Positions 54,944-63,576 of a stretch of DNA of 64,000 bases are shown here, in pieces. The position numbers and the translations under genes were made by a program. Position 1 is the stretch's first letter, and each line of letters begins with the position of its first letter. Source of the stretch: Ferrimicrobium acidiphilum DSM 19497 (GTDB taxonomy: Bacteria; Actinomycetota; Acidimicrobiia; Acidimicrobiales; Acidimicrobiaceae). The stretch spans positions 1 through 64,000 of the forward strand of contig NZ_JXUW01000013.1 of the NCBI RefSeq assembly GCF_000949255.1, in the 5' to 3' direction. The notes below the pieces were generated by a model. It did no database searches. It had not been told where the DNA came from and worked only from the letters and a program-made list of their open reading frames with translations.

Positions 54944-56068
54944 CTAGAGCGCCATCCGTATGATGTCGCCAATCGCCTTTACCTCAACCAAAAATCCGTC
55001 ATGACCAATCTCTGAGTCAACCACGTAGAAACCCTCGCAGGTTGGCAAAGCATCCGCAATAGCCTGTTGTTGTGCAACCGGGAATAGACGATCAGAGGAG
55101 ATCCCTATAACCGTTACCCTTGCCTTCACTCGACTGAGCGCGTCGCGATAACCACCTCGTCCTCGCCCAACGTCGTGGTGGTTCATAGCCTCCGAGAGCC
55201 GAATATAGGAGTTGGCATCGAAGCGCTGCACCAACTTCTTCCCATGATGAGATAGATAAGATTCAACTGCGAAAGAGTCATCCTCGGTGGCGGAGTGCAG
55301 TTCAGCCTCCGGATATGGTTCCGTTTGGCGACTACGTCCAAATCGGTCATCGAGCTCGCCTGGGCTGCGGTAGCTGAGGTGCGCGAGTTCTCTGGCCAGA
55401 CGCAACCCGTGAGCTGGGACAACGCCATAGCGGTAGTAATCTCCACCACAAAAGTTCGGGTCACTCTTGATCATACGGATCTGCAACGATGAGAGTGCGA
55501 TCTGCTCAGCACTGGCTGCAGCGCCAACGGCAAGCACAACCGCGCGCTCGGCAGCCTCCGGGTAGCTGACCAGCCATTCAAGGACCCGCATTCCTCCCAT
55601 TGATCCGCCAACGATGGCTGCAAACCGCTCGATGCCAAGCCGTTGTGCTAGTGCGAACTCCACCGCCACCTGATCACGGACGGTGATAGCCGGAAAACGC
55701 GACCCATATACCTCTCCGTCCGGCGCTATCGAAGAAGGACCAGTCGTCCCCTGACAGCCACCGAGAACGTTAGGACAGAGCACGAAATACCTATTGGTAT
55801 CGATCGCCAGTCCTGGTCCAATCAGCCCGTTCCACCAGCCTGGCGTGGGGTGTCCATCCTCCACATCCCCAACTGCGTGTGAATCCCCAGTCAGGGCATG
55901 CAGAATGAGCACGGCGTTGGATCGATCTGCGTTCAGTGTGCCCCAGGTCTCATAGGCGACGTCGATGGGCCCAATCGCAGAGCCCATCTCGGTCGTGAAG
56001 CTGTCGAAGACGCGCGCAAACTGACGGTGTCCAACAAATAGACCAGCACGCCAAGCTGCGGTGGTCAC
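54944..56068 (-). CDS. metX: Homoserine O-acetyltransferase
   Basis: 374 aa alpha/beta hydrolase that acetylates homoserine with acetyl-CoA, the first committed step to methionine. Nucleophile Ser in VGGSMGGMRVLEW, catalytic Asp in GISSDRLFPV and His in EIGHDGFL; HALTGDSHAVGD and GGCQGTTGPSSI are family motifs. The frame is open to 56173, but a GTG at 56068, four bases after the metY stop, is the likely start, coupling it to metY. Order metY-metX is that of a methionine operon. Confidence 0.93.
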   Translation of the reverse strand: MTTAAWRAGLFVGHRQFARVFDSFTTEMGSAIGPIDVAYETWGTLNADRSNAVLILHALTGDSHAVGDVEDGHPTPGWWNGLIGPGLAIDTNRYFVLCPNVLGGCQGTTGPSSIAPDGEVYGSRFPAITVRDQVAVEFALAQRLGIERFAAIVGGSMGGMRVLEWLVSYPEAAERAVVLAVGAAASAEQIALSSLQIRMIKSDPNFCGGDYYRYGVVPAHGLRLARELAHLSYRSPGELDDRFGRSRQTEPYPEAELHSATEDDSFAVESYLSHHGKKLVQRFDANSYIRLSEAMNHHDVGRGRGGYRDALSRVKARVTVIGISSDRLFPVAQQQAIADALPTCEGFYVVDSEIGHDGFLVEVKAIGDIIRMAL

Positions 56069-56072
56069 AGCC

Positions 56073-57371
56073 TCAACTCTCTTTTGCAGCACGGAAACCA
56101 GCCTCCAAGTCAGCCAAGATATCATCAATGGTCTCAAGCCCAATCGAGAGACGGACAAGGTCAGCGCTAACACCAGTAGCGAGACGCTCCGCCTCGGTCA
56201 ACTGCGAATGGGTTGTCGATGCAGGATGGATAGCCAAACTACGGACATCACCGACGTTCGCAAGATGACTAAAGAGCTCGAGTCCCTCAATAAAGCGCTG
56301 ACCAGCAGCCTCAGAACCCTTGATCCCAAAACCAATGATCGCTCCCGCTCCGCGAGGTAGGTAGCGCTGCTGACGCTCATGCCATGGGCTCGACTTTAAA
56401 CCTGCATACGAAACCCAGGCAACCTCATCTCGACTCTCAAGCCACTCTGCCACCGCAAGCGCGTTTGATACATGGCGCTCCATTCTCAGGCTCAAGGTCT
56501 CTAGCCCCAAGAGAAACTGAAAGGCGTTGAATGGCGATACCGAGGCTCCTATATCACGCATGTACTGCAGACGTGCCTTGAGAATGTAGCGCGCCGGCCA
56601 AAGTGCCTCCGGAAGCTCAGAGTAGATCAGGCCATGGTAACTCTCGTCGGGTTCGGTAAAGTTAGTGAATCGACCCGAATTTTCGTAGTCGAAGGTGCCC
56701 CCGTCCACAATCACTCCGCCGAGAGACGTTCCGTGGCCGCCAATGAACTTGGTCGCAGAATGTACAACGATATCCGCGCCATAACGCAAGGGCTGCGCTA
56801 GGAACGGAGTTGCAAGGGTGTTATCTACAACCAGCGGAATCCCATGGTCATGAGCCACGCTTGAGATCCCGGCGAAGTCAATAATATCTCCCTTGGGATT
56901 GCCAATCGTCTCTGCATAGAAGGCACGAGTCTCAGGGCGAATTGCAGACTCCCACTCTCCCAGATCATCAGGATTGGCGATGAAGGTCGTTTGAATCCCG
57001 AGCTTGGCGAGCGTGTAGTGCAACAGGTTATAGCTGCCACCATATAGCGACGAGGAGGCAACGATATGCCCACCTCCTTCGGCTAGGTTCACCAACGCCA
57101 GCGTCTCGGCTGCCTGTCCACTTGCAGTGGCGAGCGCTCCTACCCCACCCTCGAGGGCGGCGATCCGGTCTTCAAAAACAGCCTGGGTTGGGTTCCCAAG
57201 ACGTGTATAGATATTTCCAAGCTCCTCGAGTCCAAAGAGTGCAGCTGCGTGCTTCGTATCGCGAAAGACGTAGCTTGAGGTCTGGTAGATAGGAACGGCG
57301 CGCGCTCCCGTGGTAGGGTCGGCGACTGCACCGGCGTGAATCTGTTGTGTCTCAAATCCCCATTGGGACAT
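56073..57371 (-). CDS. metY: O-acetylhomoserine sulfhydrylase
   Basis: PLP enzyme that converts O-acetylhomoserine and sulfide to homocysteine; 432 aa. Motifs: the PLP-binding Lys in HSATKFIGGHGTSLGG, YxR-type YTRLGNPTQAVFEDRIAALEGG, and SGQAAETLALVNL. The C-terminal IHPASTTHSQL is also family-typical. AAAAGGAG precedes the ATG. It is followed by metX. A structured leader upstream suggests RNA-level control by a methionine-related signal. Confidence 0.93.
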   Translation of the reverse strand: MSQWGFETQQIHAGAVADPTTGARAVPIYQTSSYVFRDTKHAAALFGLEELGNIYTRLGNPTQAVFEDRIAALEGGVGALATASGQAAETLALVNLAEGGGHIVASSSLYGGSYNLLHYTLAKLGIQTTFIANPDDLGEWESAIRPETRAFYAETIGNPKGDIIDFAGISSVAHDHGIPLVVDNTLATPFLAQPLRYGADIVVHSATKFIGGHGTSLGGVIVDGGTFDYENSGRFTNFTEPDESYHGLIYSELPEALWPARYILKARLQYMRDIGASVSPFNAFQFLLGLETLSLRMERHVSNALAVAEWLESRDEVAWVSYAGLKSSPWHERQQRYLPRGAGAIIGFGIKGSEAAGQRFIEGLELFSHLANVGDVRSLAIHPASTTHSQLTEAERLATGVSADLVRLSIGLETIDDILADLEAGFRAAKES

Positions 57372-57457
57372 GGCGGTAATCTCCTTTTAGCGAACAGATC
57401 GACCTTGCGATCCTGGTTTCTGTAACTTGACGACGAAAACGTCTAATGCATTGAAAT

Positions 57458-57532
57458 ATCGAGTGGTTCCGGCCTGGAGTCACCGCACCGGAACGCTGCA
57501 AACCGACAAGAGCTTCAACCCTGGCACTCAAT
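57458..57532 (-). ncRNA. Structured leader upstream of metY (candidate regulatory RNA)
   Basis: On the minus strand, ATTGAGTG (57532-57525) can close with CACTCGAT (57465-57458), enclosing a second perfect stem GTTCCGG (57494-57488)/CCGGAAC (57472-57466). The sequence GAGTGCCAG at its start resembles the beginning of the SAM-IV riboswitch, but the GGCAACC core is missing. It lies about 90 bases upstream of the metY start, as a riboswitch or attenuator would. Confidence 0.4.
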
Positions 57533-58398
57533 CCTGACTTGCGAACCTCAGTCGGTGCAAGCCTCACAAGATCGAGGGTTATTCAGTATCGAAGCTAAGC
57601 TCGGACCATCGAGCACATATCTCCGGGTTCGCGGCGACCGCCTCGCATCTCACGACCACAGGTGCGCCTGGAGCTGGGAGTTCGGGTCTTTCTAGTCAAG
57701 GCTCCGCTTATAGAGCACGCGACAAGCTCGTATCCAGGGAGCGGCGCACGAGTCGAAATAACGTTCCTCGACCGCTGATACAAACCCACCGTTCGACCAG
57801 TGTCGCTATCAGTAACGTTGTATTTGCCGTTATAACATTGCACTACGCGCCTCCCAAAGTCAATGGGAAACCGAGCTACTAAGCAAAGGCTTCCCGCCTT
57901 GCCGATCAACGAGACCGACCAGCTCTTCCTCCGGTAGCACCGTCTTGCGGGAGCGGTTGCCATTCTGTCATGCCGGAGGGCTTAAGACAGAATTCTTGAG
58001 CTACAAACAGAATATCGACCATTCGCAAAGATCCTGTAGCGCAACGGAAAATTTATAGCAAAACCAGTCCAATCAGCGCTTCAGCTGCGAAACTAGCTGA
58101 CCCACAAGTCTTACTATCGAAGTGATACATACTACATCCACTCGTCGTGGTGCGCCCTTGTAAGCCTCTATGCATGACCGTGGTCGACCCTAGAGCCGAC
58201 CTCTTCTCTTCGAACATTCTCTTCGAACATGGTCAGTCGGTATCTCTTGCCCTCCAATGCCTGGTCTCGACGGACGAGTGAAACTACACAGGATCAGGCA
58301 CGCACTCAACGAGGCGCCGATACAAGAGCGGGTGTGGGACGGAAAAGGTCGATCGGCAATTATGTTCTTGGCCTCATACTCCGCTCCCACGATCGCTG
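57533..58398. other. Gene-poor stretch upstream of the met leader
   Basis: About 870 bases with no supported gene. A 122-codon minus frame (57595-57963) lacks family features. In another minus frame KTVLPEEELVGLVDRQGGKP is followed by a stop, perhaps the end of a decayed gene. Confidence 0.4.
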
Positions 58399-59226
58399 CT
58401 AGGCCTTGGATGCATCTCGCGCCAAGACGAATCGATCCATGGCGTTGGCGAATCCTTCCTCTGAGTTTGAAGTCGTGACCTGATCGGCAGCATGTTGGAC
58501 CTCTGGTTCAGCGTTACCCATCGCGATCGCCAATCCGGACTTGGTGAACATCTCCACATCATTTGGCATGTCACCAATGGTGGCAATTTGATCGGTATTG
58601 AGCTCGTAACATTTAGCCAGATAACTCACCACAGCTCCCTTGTTGGCGAGTGGGTGGGTGATATCGAGATAATAGGGTTGCGAAGCCTCAGCTGTTACCT
58701 TATCGCCGAAGGCCTCACGGATCTCGTTGGTCATCTTCGTGATGAGGTTGTGATCGTCGCTGACACCGACTACCTTGACAATCGAACCTGACGGTCTATG
58801 TTTGTGGTTCATAACTTCAGGCTCAAACTTCACAGTAGCTGACTCTCTATCCACATGAATGCCATCACGATCTGGAACGTACCATTCCGACCCGGCGTAG
58901 AACCAGGTATCGAGCTTCGCTCTGCCAAGGCTATCTACAATCTCTCCCAATACTTGATCGTCAAGGACATGTTGAACCAACGTTTCGAAGGTCGGCGAGA
59001 CAATCTGACCGCCGTTGAAGGCCGCGAAAGGCAGGGTGATATCTAAAGGCTCGATAAACATCTCCATCCCACGAGGCGGTCGCCCACTGGTAAGCGAGAA
59101 GAGGATCTGTGCTTCATGGAGTCGCCTAACCGCCTTCTTGGCTCTGGCGGTGAGTACTTTGTCGTTGGTTACAAGCGTTCCGTCAACATCTGCGAGCACC
59201 AAACGAATCGAACTAGTCTCTGTCAT
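58399..59226 (-). CDS. Cof-type HAD phosphatase
   Basis: 275 aa HAD-superfamily hydrolase of the Cof/YidA type. Motif I ADVDGTLVTND (nucleophile Asp), motif II SLTSGRPPRGME, and motif IV ATIGDMPNDVEMF with IAMGNAEPEVQ, and a large C2b cap between. The cap-type members dephosphorylate sugar phosphates, FMN or HMP-PP; substrate unknown here. The ATG at 59226 has GGAG six bases upstream. Confidence 0.9.
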   Translation of the reverse strand: MTETSSIRLVLADVDGTLVTNDKVLTARAKKAVRRLHEAQILFSLTSGRPPRGMEMFIEPLDITLPFAAFNGGQIVSPTFETLVQHVLDDQVLGEIVDSLGRAKLDTWFYAGSEWYVPDRDGIHVDRESATVKFEPEVMNHKHRPSGSIVKVVGVSDDHNLITKMTNEIREAFGDKVTAEASQPYYLDITHPLANKGAVVSYLAKCYELNTDQIATIGDMPNDVEMFTKSGLAIAMGNAEPEVQHAADQVTTSNSEEGFANAMDRFVLARDASKA

Positions 59227-59754
59227 ATTCACTCCAATCCGCCAATCTGTCGATGGATCATCAGCCCCACGATGCCAACGCGCCAGCCCAAACGCGACGC
59301 TAGAGCCGAAACAGCGGGGTGCATATCGCCGGTGCTTCGCAAGTTCGTCACACCACACTCACGCCGGCCTATTTCGGCTCAAACGGTAACTGCCTCGCGA
59401 ACAGCCGAACTCTTCCTGCATAAACCGAGTAGCTGGTGTAGCGTAGCCGATGGATCTCGATTGCATTAGCACCTCCACGCCACCCTAGCCGACCTAAACC
59501 ATCGAGCAATCAGGTCGACCACCTCACGCCCAGGCAGCAGCAAGGCTTTCCAAATCAGCTCGGAGGCTATAGCTTGACCCGGGGCGAGTTCCTAGCAATC
59601 GCGGTCAAATAGGCTAAGCCATTGGACTTATTCATCAGGTACCCCGACTGGCTCGCAACCTCGTAATGGTAACGTTTTCCAACGACGGAGGAATGGAGTG
59701 GAGGAGCAAACAACAGTTGACGCTTTTCTATCCAATGTGCGATACTTGGTCGTG
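59227..59754. other. Intergenic stretch leading into IS607-type element
   Basis: About 530 bases. Somewhere here lies the left end of the IS607-type element, which I could not place because this family has no terminal inverted repeats. A GTG at 59698 could extend tnpA upstream. Confidence 0.4.
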
Positions 59755-60378
59755 ATGGCTAATACATACAGCATTGGCGAGTTCGCAAAACGGATTGGGC
59801 GTAGCCCGAGTACGGTACGGCGCTTGGAACAAGAAGGCAAAATCACACCTAAAAGGCTTCCGAGCGGGCATCGTTACTTCGATGAGTCTGATCTGCGATC
59901 CATGCTGGGAGGTGCCCCAGTTAGCCGAGTCGCTGTCGTCTATTGCAGAGTGAGTGGTGCTGGTCAAAAAGACGACCTAGCATCACAGGTCAAGGCGATG
60001 GAGACCTACTGCCTAAACGCTGGTGTAGCAGTAGACGAGTGAATTGAAGAGATCGGTGGAGGCATGAACTTCGAACGCAAGAAGTTCCTGGCGCTTATAG
60101 ATCGCATACAACACGGAGAGGTTGAACGCCTAATAATTGCTCACAAAGATAGGCTCGCTAGGTTCGGACTCGATCTCATCTCCCACATTGCCGAAGAGGG
60201 CGGATGTGGGATCGTGGTAGTTAATCAACCATCGTGTTCACCAGAACCAGAGATGGTTGAGGACATGCTCGCCATCGGTCATACGTTTGGTCATCGGCTT
60301 GACGGTATGAGAAGATACGAGCAGGAGTTGAAAGCCGAGTATCCAGGGCAAAAAGCGCAGGTACTCAGTGACAACTAG
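59755..60378 (+). pseudogene. tnpA: IS607-type serine recombinase tnpA with in-frame stop
   Basis: IS607 transposase: an N-terminal MerR-like helix-turn-helix (TYSIGEFAKRIGRSPSTVRRLEQEGK) and a serine-resolvase catalytic domain with the nucleophile Ser in VVYCRVSGAGQKDDL. A TGA stop at 60040-60042 interrupts it; the same frame continues with IEEIGGGMNFERKKFLAL and RLIIAHKDRLARFG and runs to 60378. Where family members commonly have a Trp (DEW...) there is TGA, so a single TGG to TGA change explains the break. The element is therefore probably inactive unless the stop is read through. Confidence 0.8.
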
Positions 60379-61730
60379 CACTCGCATCATCTACGCCGAC
60401 ACACCAAAAGAGCTACTACCGATCTGCAAGGCCGTTGGCTACATACGGGCGGACATCTGGCGCAGGTATGGCGGTCTAAAGACGGTTAGCAAAAGCTCAA
60501 ACGATATCCGCAACGAAATCAGCACTCTTTCCCTCTACTCTAACCTGCCAATAGATGGCACCATTCGCAACGAGAGCACCAAAGACATTGTGAATGATGT
60601 CTTCCTTTATCGAGCTGCTGGCCAGCAGAGCTATCTACACTAGAGCGAAAGACGACGAGGCAGAACTGACACGCCTCTACACGCTCTTACAACAAGGCGA
60701 GTGGACTCAAGAGAATTTCCTGCACCGCCAGATGCGTAAGCACTTCAAGCACGGACATTCCAAGGTAAACAACCAGTTCATAGTACGTCCAGACAAATAT
60801 CACACCGAGATTGTTGACGGTCAACTAGTCGTGGTCATCAAGATTGCAGCCAAATACGGACAACCCATCCGTCTAGTCACAACCACCAATGGCAAGAGCG
60901 TCGATCCGTCTGGCAAGAACATCAGGATCATAGTCAAGGACAACGTTACAGAGATCCATTACGCATTCAAGAAGCCACTAGGCCGTCCACGCGGAACCGA
61001 GGTTATCGCCGTTGACAAAGGATACACCGAAGCATTCGTGGACTCAGATGGAGAAGTACACGGTGTTGGGCTTGGCGAGATAATGACCGAGTACAGTGAC
61101 AAGGCTAGTAAAACCGGTCAGGCTCGCAACAGACTCTATGCGCTAGAGCAAAAGCACAGAGAAGCCGGACGCACAGCTAAGGCCGATCGTATCAAGACCA
61201 ACAACCTTGGTACAAAGAAGATCAACGCTCGCAAGGATAAGGTACAGAAACGAATCAGAAACAACGCTTTCAGAGCAGCCCACTCGGTCGTAGACAAGGC
61301 CAGTCTCGTTATCTCCGAAGACCTGAGCCGTCCTATCGCCAAGAGACGGCCTTGGAAGAAGTACAACAGAAGAATGTCAGCATTGGCCAGGGGCACACTT
61401 GCCGAAGCCCTCGAATCTACAACCCAACAGCGTAAAGCGAGGCATGTACTCGTGAATGCGGCCTATACATCGCAGATGGACTCCAACACACATTTACTGG
61501 AAGGTAAGCGTGAGGCGGATAAGTTTTACTGTGCAAACGGGGATGTTCTCCAGGCTGACTTCAACGCTGCTTTGAACCTGCTACATAGATACTCCGACCA
61601 AGAGATTACTCTCTATACCCCTCACAAGGAAGTTCGGCGTGTCTTGCTAGCGCGTTCATCCGGCGCAACTGAGCGTCAAGGGGCACGAGTTGCAAGAGAC
61701 CAAAACCTCTTATCAACCGTGTGCGGATAA
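60368..61730 (+). pseudogene. tnpB: TnpB-type RNA-guided nuclease gene, frameshifted
   Basis: The frame from GTG 60368 (overlapping tnpA) carries the N-terminus (GYIRADIWRRYGGLKTV) and stops at 60643; the rest continues in the +1 frame from about 60600 to 61730. RuvC residues are kept: the first Asp in VIAVDKGYTEAF, the Glu in LVISEDLSRP and the last Asp in LQADFNAALNLL. The zinc-finger region reads YTSQMDSNTHLLEG ... FYCANGDVLQAD instead of two CxxC pairs, a form I recall from a TnpB lineage without a full zinc finger. A one-base indel near 60600-60615 likely broke the gene. Confidence 0.8.
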
Positions 61731-61742
61731 GCCTAACGGCTT

Positions 61743-61765
61743 TGAGCAATTATGCTCAGGTTTTT
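61743..61765 (+). terminator. Hairpin with T tract after tnpB
   Basis: TGAGCA-atta-TGCTCA followed by GG and TTTTT, 12 bases after the tnpB stop: a rho-independent terminator, and in an IS607 element also the place where the guide (omega) RNA 3' region would lie. Confidence 0.55.
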
Positions 61766-61779
61766 GGGAGCAGGTAAAA

Positions 61780-62331
61780 ATGGCTTCGATCGGGAAACTA
61801 CTCCGAGATTTTCGTAGCGGAGACCAGCACAGTGTGTGGAACAGACAGGCGCTGCTCGCACCAGAGACCATACAGCTTTCGAGTGGCGATTTTAACGATG
61901 GCGGGCGGATTCCCGCAACCCATTCCGGCAAAGGTGTTGGCAACAACCTATCGCCACAGCTGTCATGGACCGGGACACCCGAAGTAACGGCACAGCTCCT
62001 ACTCATCATCGAAGATACCGACGTTCCCCTCCCAAGACCAATTATCCACACCATGGCGTTGCTAGATCCGGCACACTCCGAATTGCCTACTGGTGGGTTA
62101 GATCCAAAGACTGCAGGACTCGTCTTTCTGCCCGCCTCCTTCTGGAGGCGCGGCTATGAGGGTCCTCGACCGTTACCAGGCCACGGACCCCATCACTATG
62201 GCTTTTATCTCTTTGCGCTTCCCACGGCGATCTCTAACGCCAGCAAGATCAAGAACGTCAGCCAGCTGATCGAAGTGATATCCGGTCAAATCCTGGCTCG
62301 CGGTCGCCTGATCGGGGTCCAAGAACGCTAA
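61780..62331 (+). CDS. YbhB/YbcL-type PEBP (Raf-kinase-inhibitor-like) protein
   Basis: 183 aa phosphatidylethanolamine-binding protein family member. Ligand-site motifs: LSPQLSWTGTPEVT, IIEDTDVPLPRPIIHTMALLD and GHGPHHYGFYLFAL. GGGAGCAGG precedes the ATG at 61780, and the open frame upstream to 61690 belongs to tnpB overlap. Function in bacteria is unclear. It is a host-type gene squeezed between two damaged tnpB genes. Confidence 0.85.
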   Translation: MASIGKLLRDFRSGDQHSVWNRQALLAPETIQLSSGDFNDGGRIPATHSGKGVGNNLSPQLSWTGTPEVTAQLLLIIEDTDVPLPRPIIHTMALLDPAHSELPTGGLDPKTAGLVFLPASFWRRGYEGPRPLPGHGPHHYGFYLFALPTAISNASKIKNVSQLIEVISGQILARGRLIGVQER

Positions 62332-62469
62332 CAGACCATCCTTGGATATAACCGAACCACCCGGATTTTACGTGGGCCCAGGGCGGTTCATCAAGGCAGT
62401 CAGGAAACACCCCCAGAAACCGTGGAGTCCTACCCTTGTCTGGAACCTCACGTGCATCAGGGTACACCA

Positions 62470-63407
62470 GGGTGGTACCATACGACGAACACAAGCGAGC
62501 CTTCATCCACGTCACTGGAACCTTGCACCCCTTGAGCTAGCGACCGGCAGTCGTAGTCCTTTACTGGGGAATCACCGAGGGCTGTACCGATTGCTCTGGG
62601 GCCCATCATGGCAGCGAATACGGCCCAGCTCTCGCATCCATAACTAAGCATAGGAATAAGATTGATGAGGCTAGGAATAAGCTGCGTACTCTCAAAGAGC
62701 GATGCTGGTTCTAGGCGTGCCCGACGCACCGGCCACCGGGCTACCACAATCTAGGGACCAAGAGACAACTAACTCGGCTCCGGCACACCGAGGCAGAGCT
62801 ATAGACGATCTCGGGAGAGGTCGTCTATGAGGAGAGGAACCGGACCAGAACACGTGGCAAGGTGGCCCAACACCCATACATGTGACCACACTCGCTCATC
62901 ACCGATAACCTCTCTCGCTCGCGCGGTAAGGCTAAGTCCAAGAACATCTCGCGACTCTGCTCATCATGGGCAAGAGACGAGAACCAAGAACGCATTACGG
63001 TACATGCCTATGTCGGAGGTTCTGGCATTAAAACGGTCAACGCGGCCTACACCAGCCAAACATGTCCCGATCCAACGTGTGGGTATGTCCATAGTGACAA
63101 CCGACACGGGGATATGTTTCACTGTTGCAATCCCTATTGGGAATGCAACTGGCAGGGTGATGTAGATCACGTAGCTGCCATGAACCTACTCAACAGGATC
63201 AAAGATCGCGAGATCAGCCGATTCACTCCCTATAGCGAAGTGAAGAAGATCCTAGAGGAGAGGTTCCTACGCCGGATCGAAAGCCGGAATATCCAATTGG
63301 ATGCGAAGGCTAGCGCTCAACGGCTTAGACCCCAAGCAAACCACGACAACCCAAGTTGGACGTGGAAGGTGGGCAACCATCGACTCGCCTTAGTTCTGTC
63401 CCTGTAG
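62470..63407 (+). pseudogene. tnpB: Decayed second tnpB with complete zinc finger
   Basis: Fragments of another TnpB in several frames. YWGITEGCTDCSGAHHGSEY and ARNKLRTLKERC match the first RuvC region and the helix after it, ITDNLSRSRGKAKSKNISRL matches the Glu region, and VNAAYTSQTCPDPTCGY with MFHCCNPYWECNWQGDVDH and VAAMNLLNR give the zinc finger and last Asp; the frame then ends at 63407. Multiple stops and shifts show decay. Its zinc finger keeps all cysteine pairs, unlike the tnpB at 60.4 kb, so it came from a different element. Confidence 0.7.
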
Positions 63408-63576
63408 ATAGGGCAGAACACACAAAGGCGGCTGGAGAGCGAAAATGAGTCCTACAGATGCCTAGGAGCGTGGGTCAGTATCCCAACCTGAACCCCAGAT
63501 AAGTAGCCCATTGTCGGGTGAGAATTGGGGTCATGAGAGCTGGCGCAAGGGGTGGTTGTGTGGTAAAATAGTGGCT

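Noticed and set aside
57458-57560. Bona fide SAM-IV or SAM-I riboswitch before metY
   Set aside because: Only the short GAGTGCCAG start matches; the GGCAACC core and the pseudoknot partner are missing, so it is listed only as a candidate structured leader.
57595-57963. 122-codon minus-strand open frame
   Set aside because: No ribosome site, no family features, Arg/Ser-rich composition typical of a chance frame.
60040-60042. TGA recoded as Trp throughout this genome
   Set aside because: TGA serves as the real stop in many intact genes here (for example ftsZ, murC, the ABC ATPase), so a simple nonsense mutation in tnpA is more likely.
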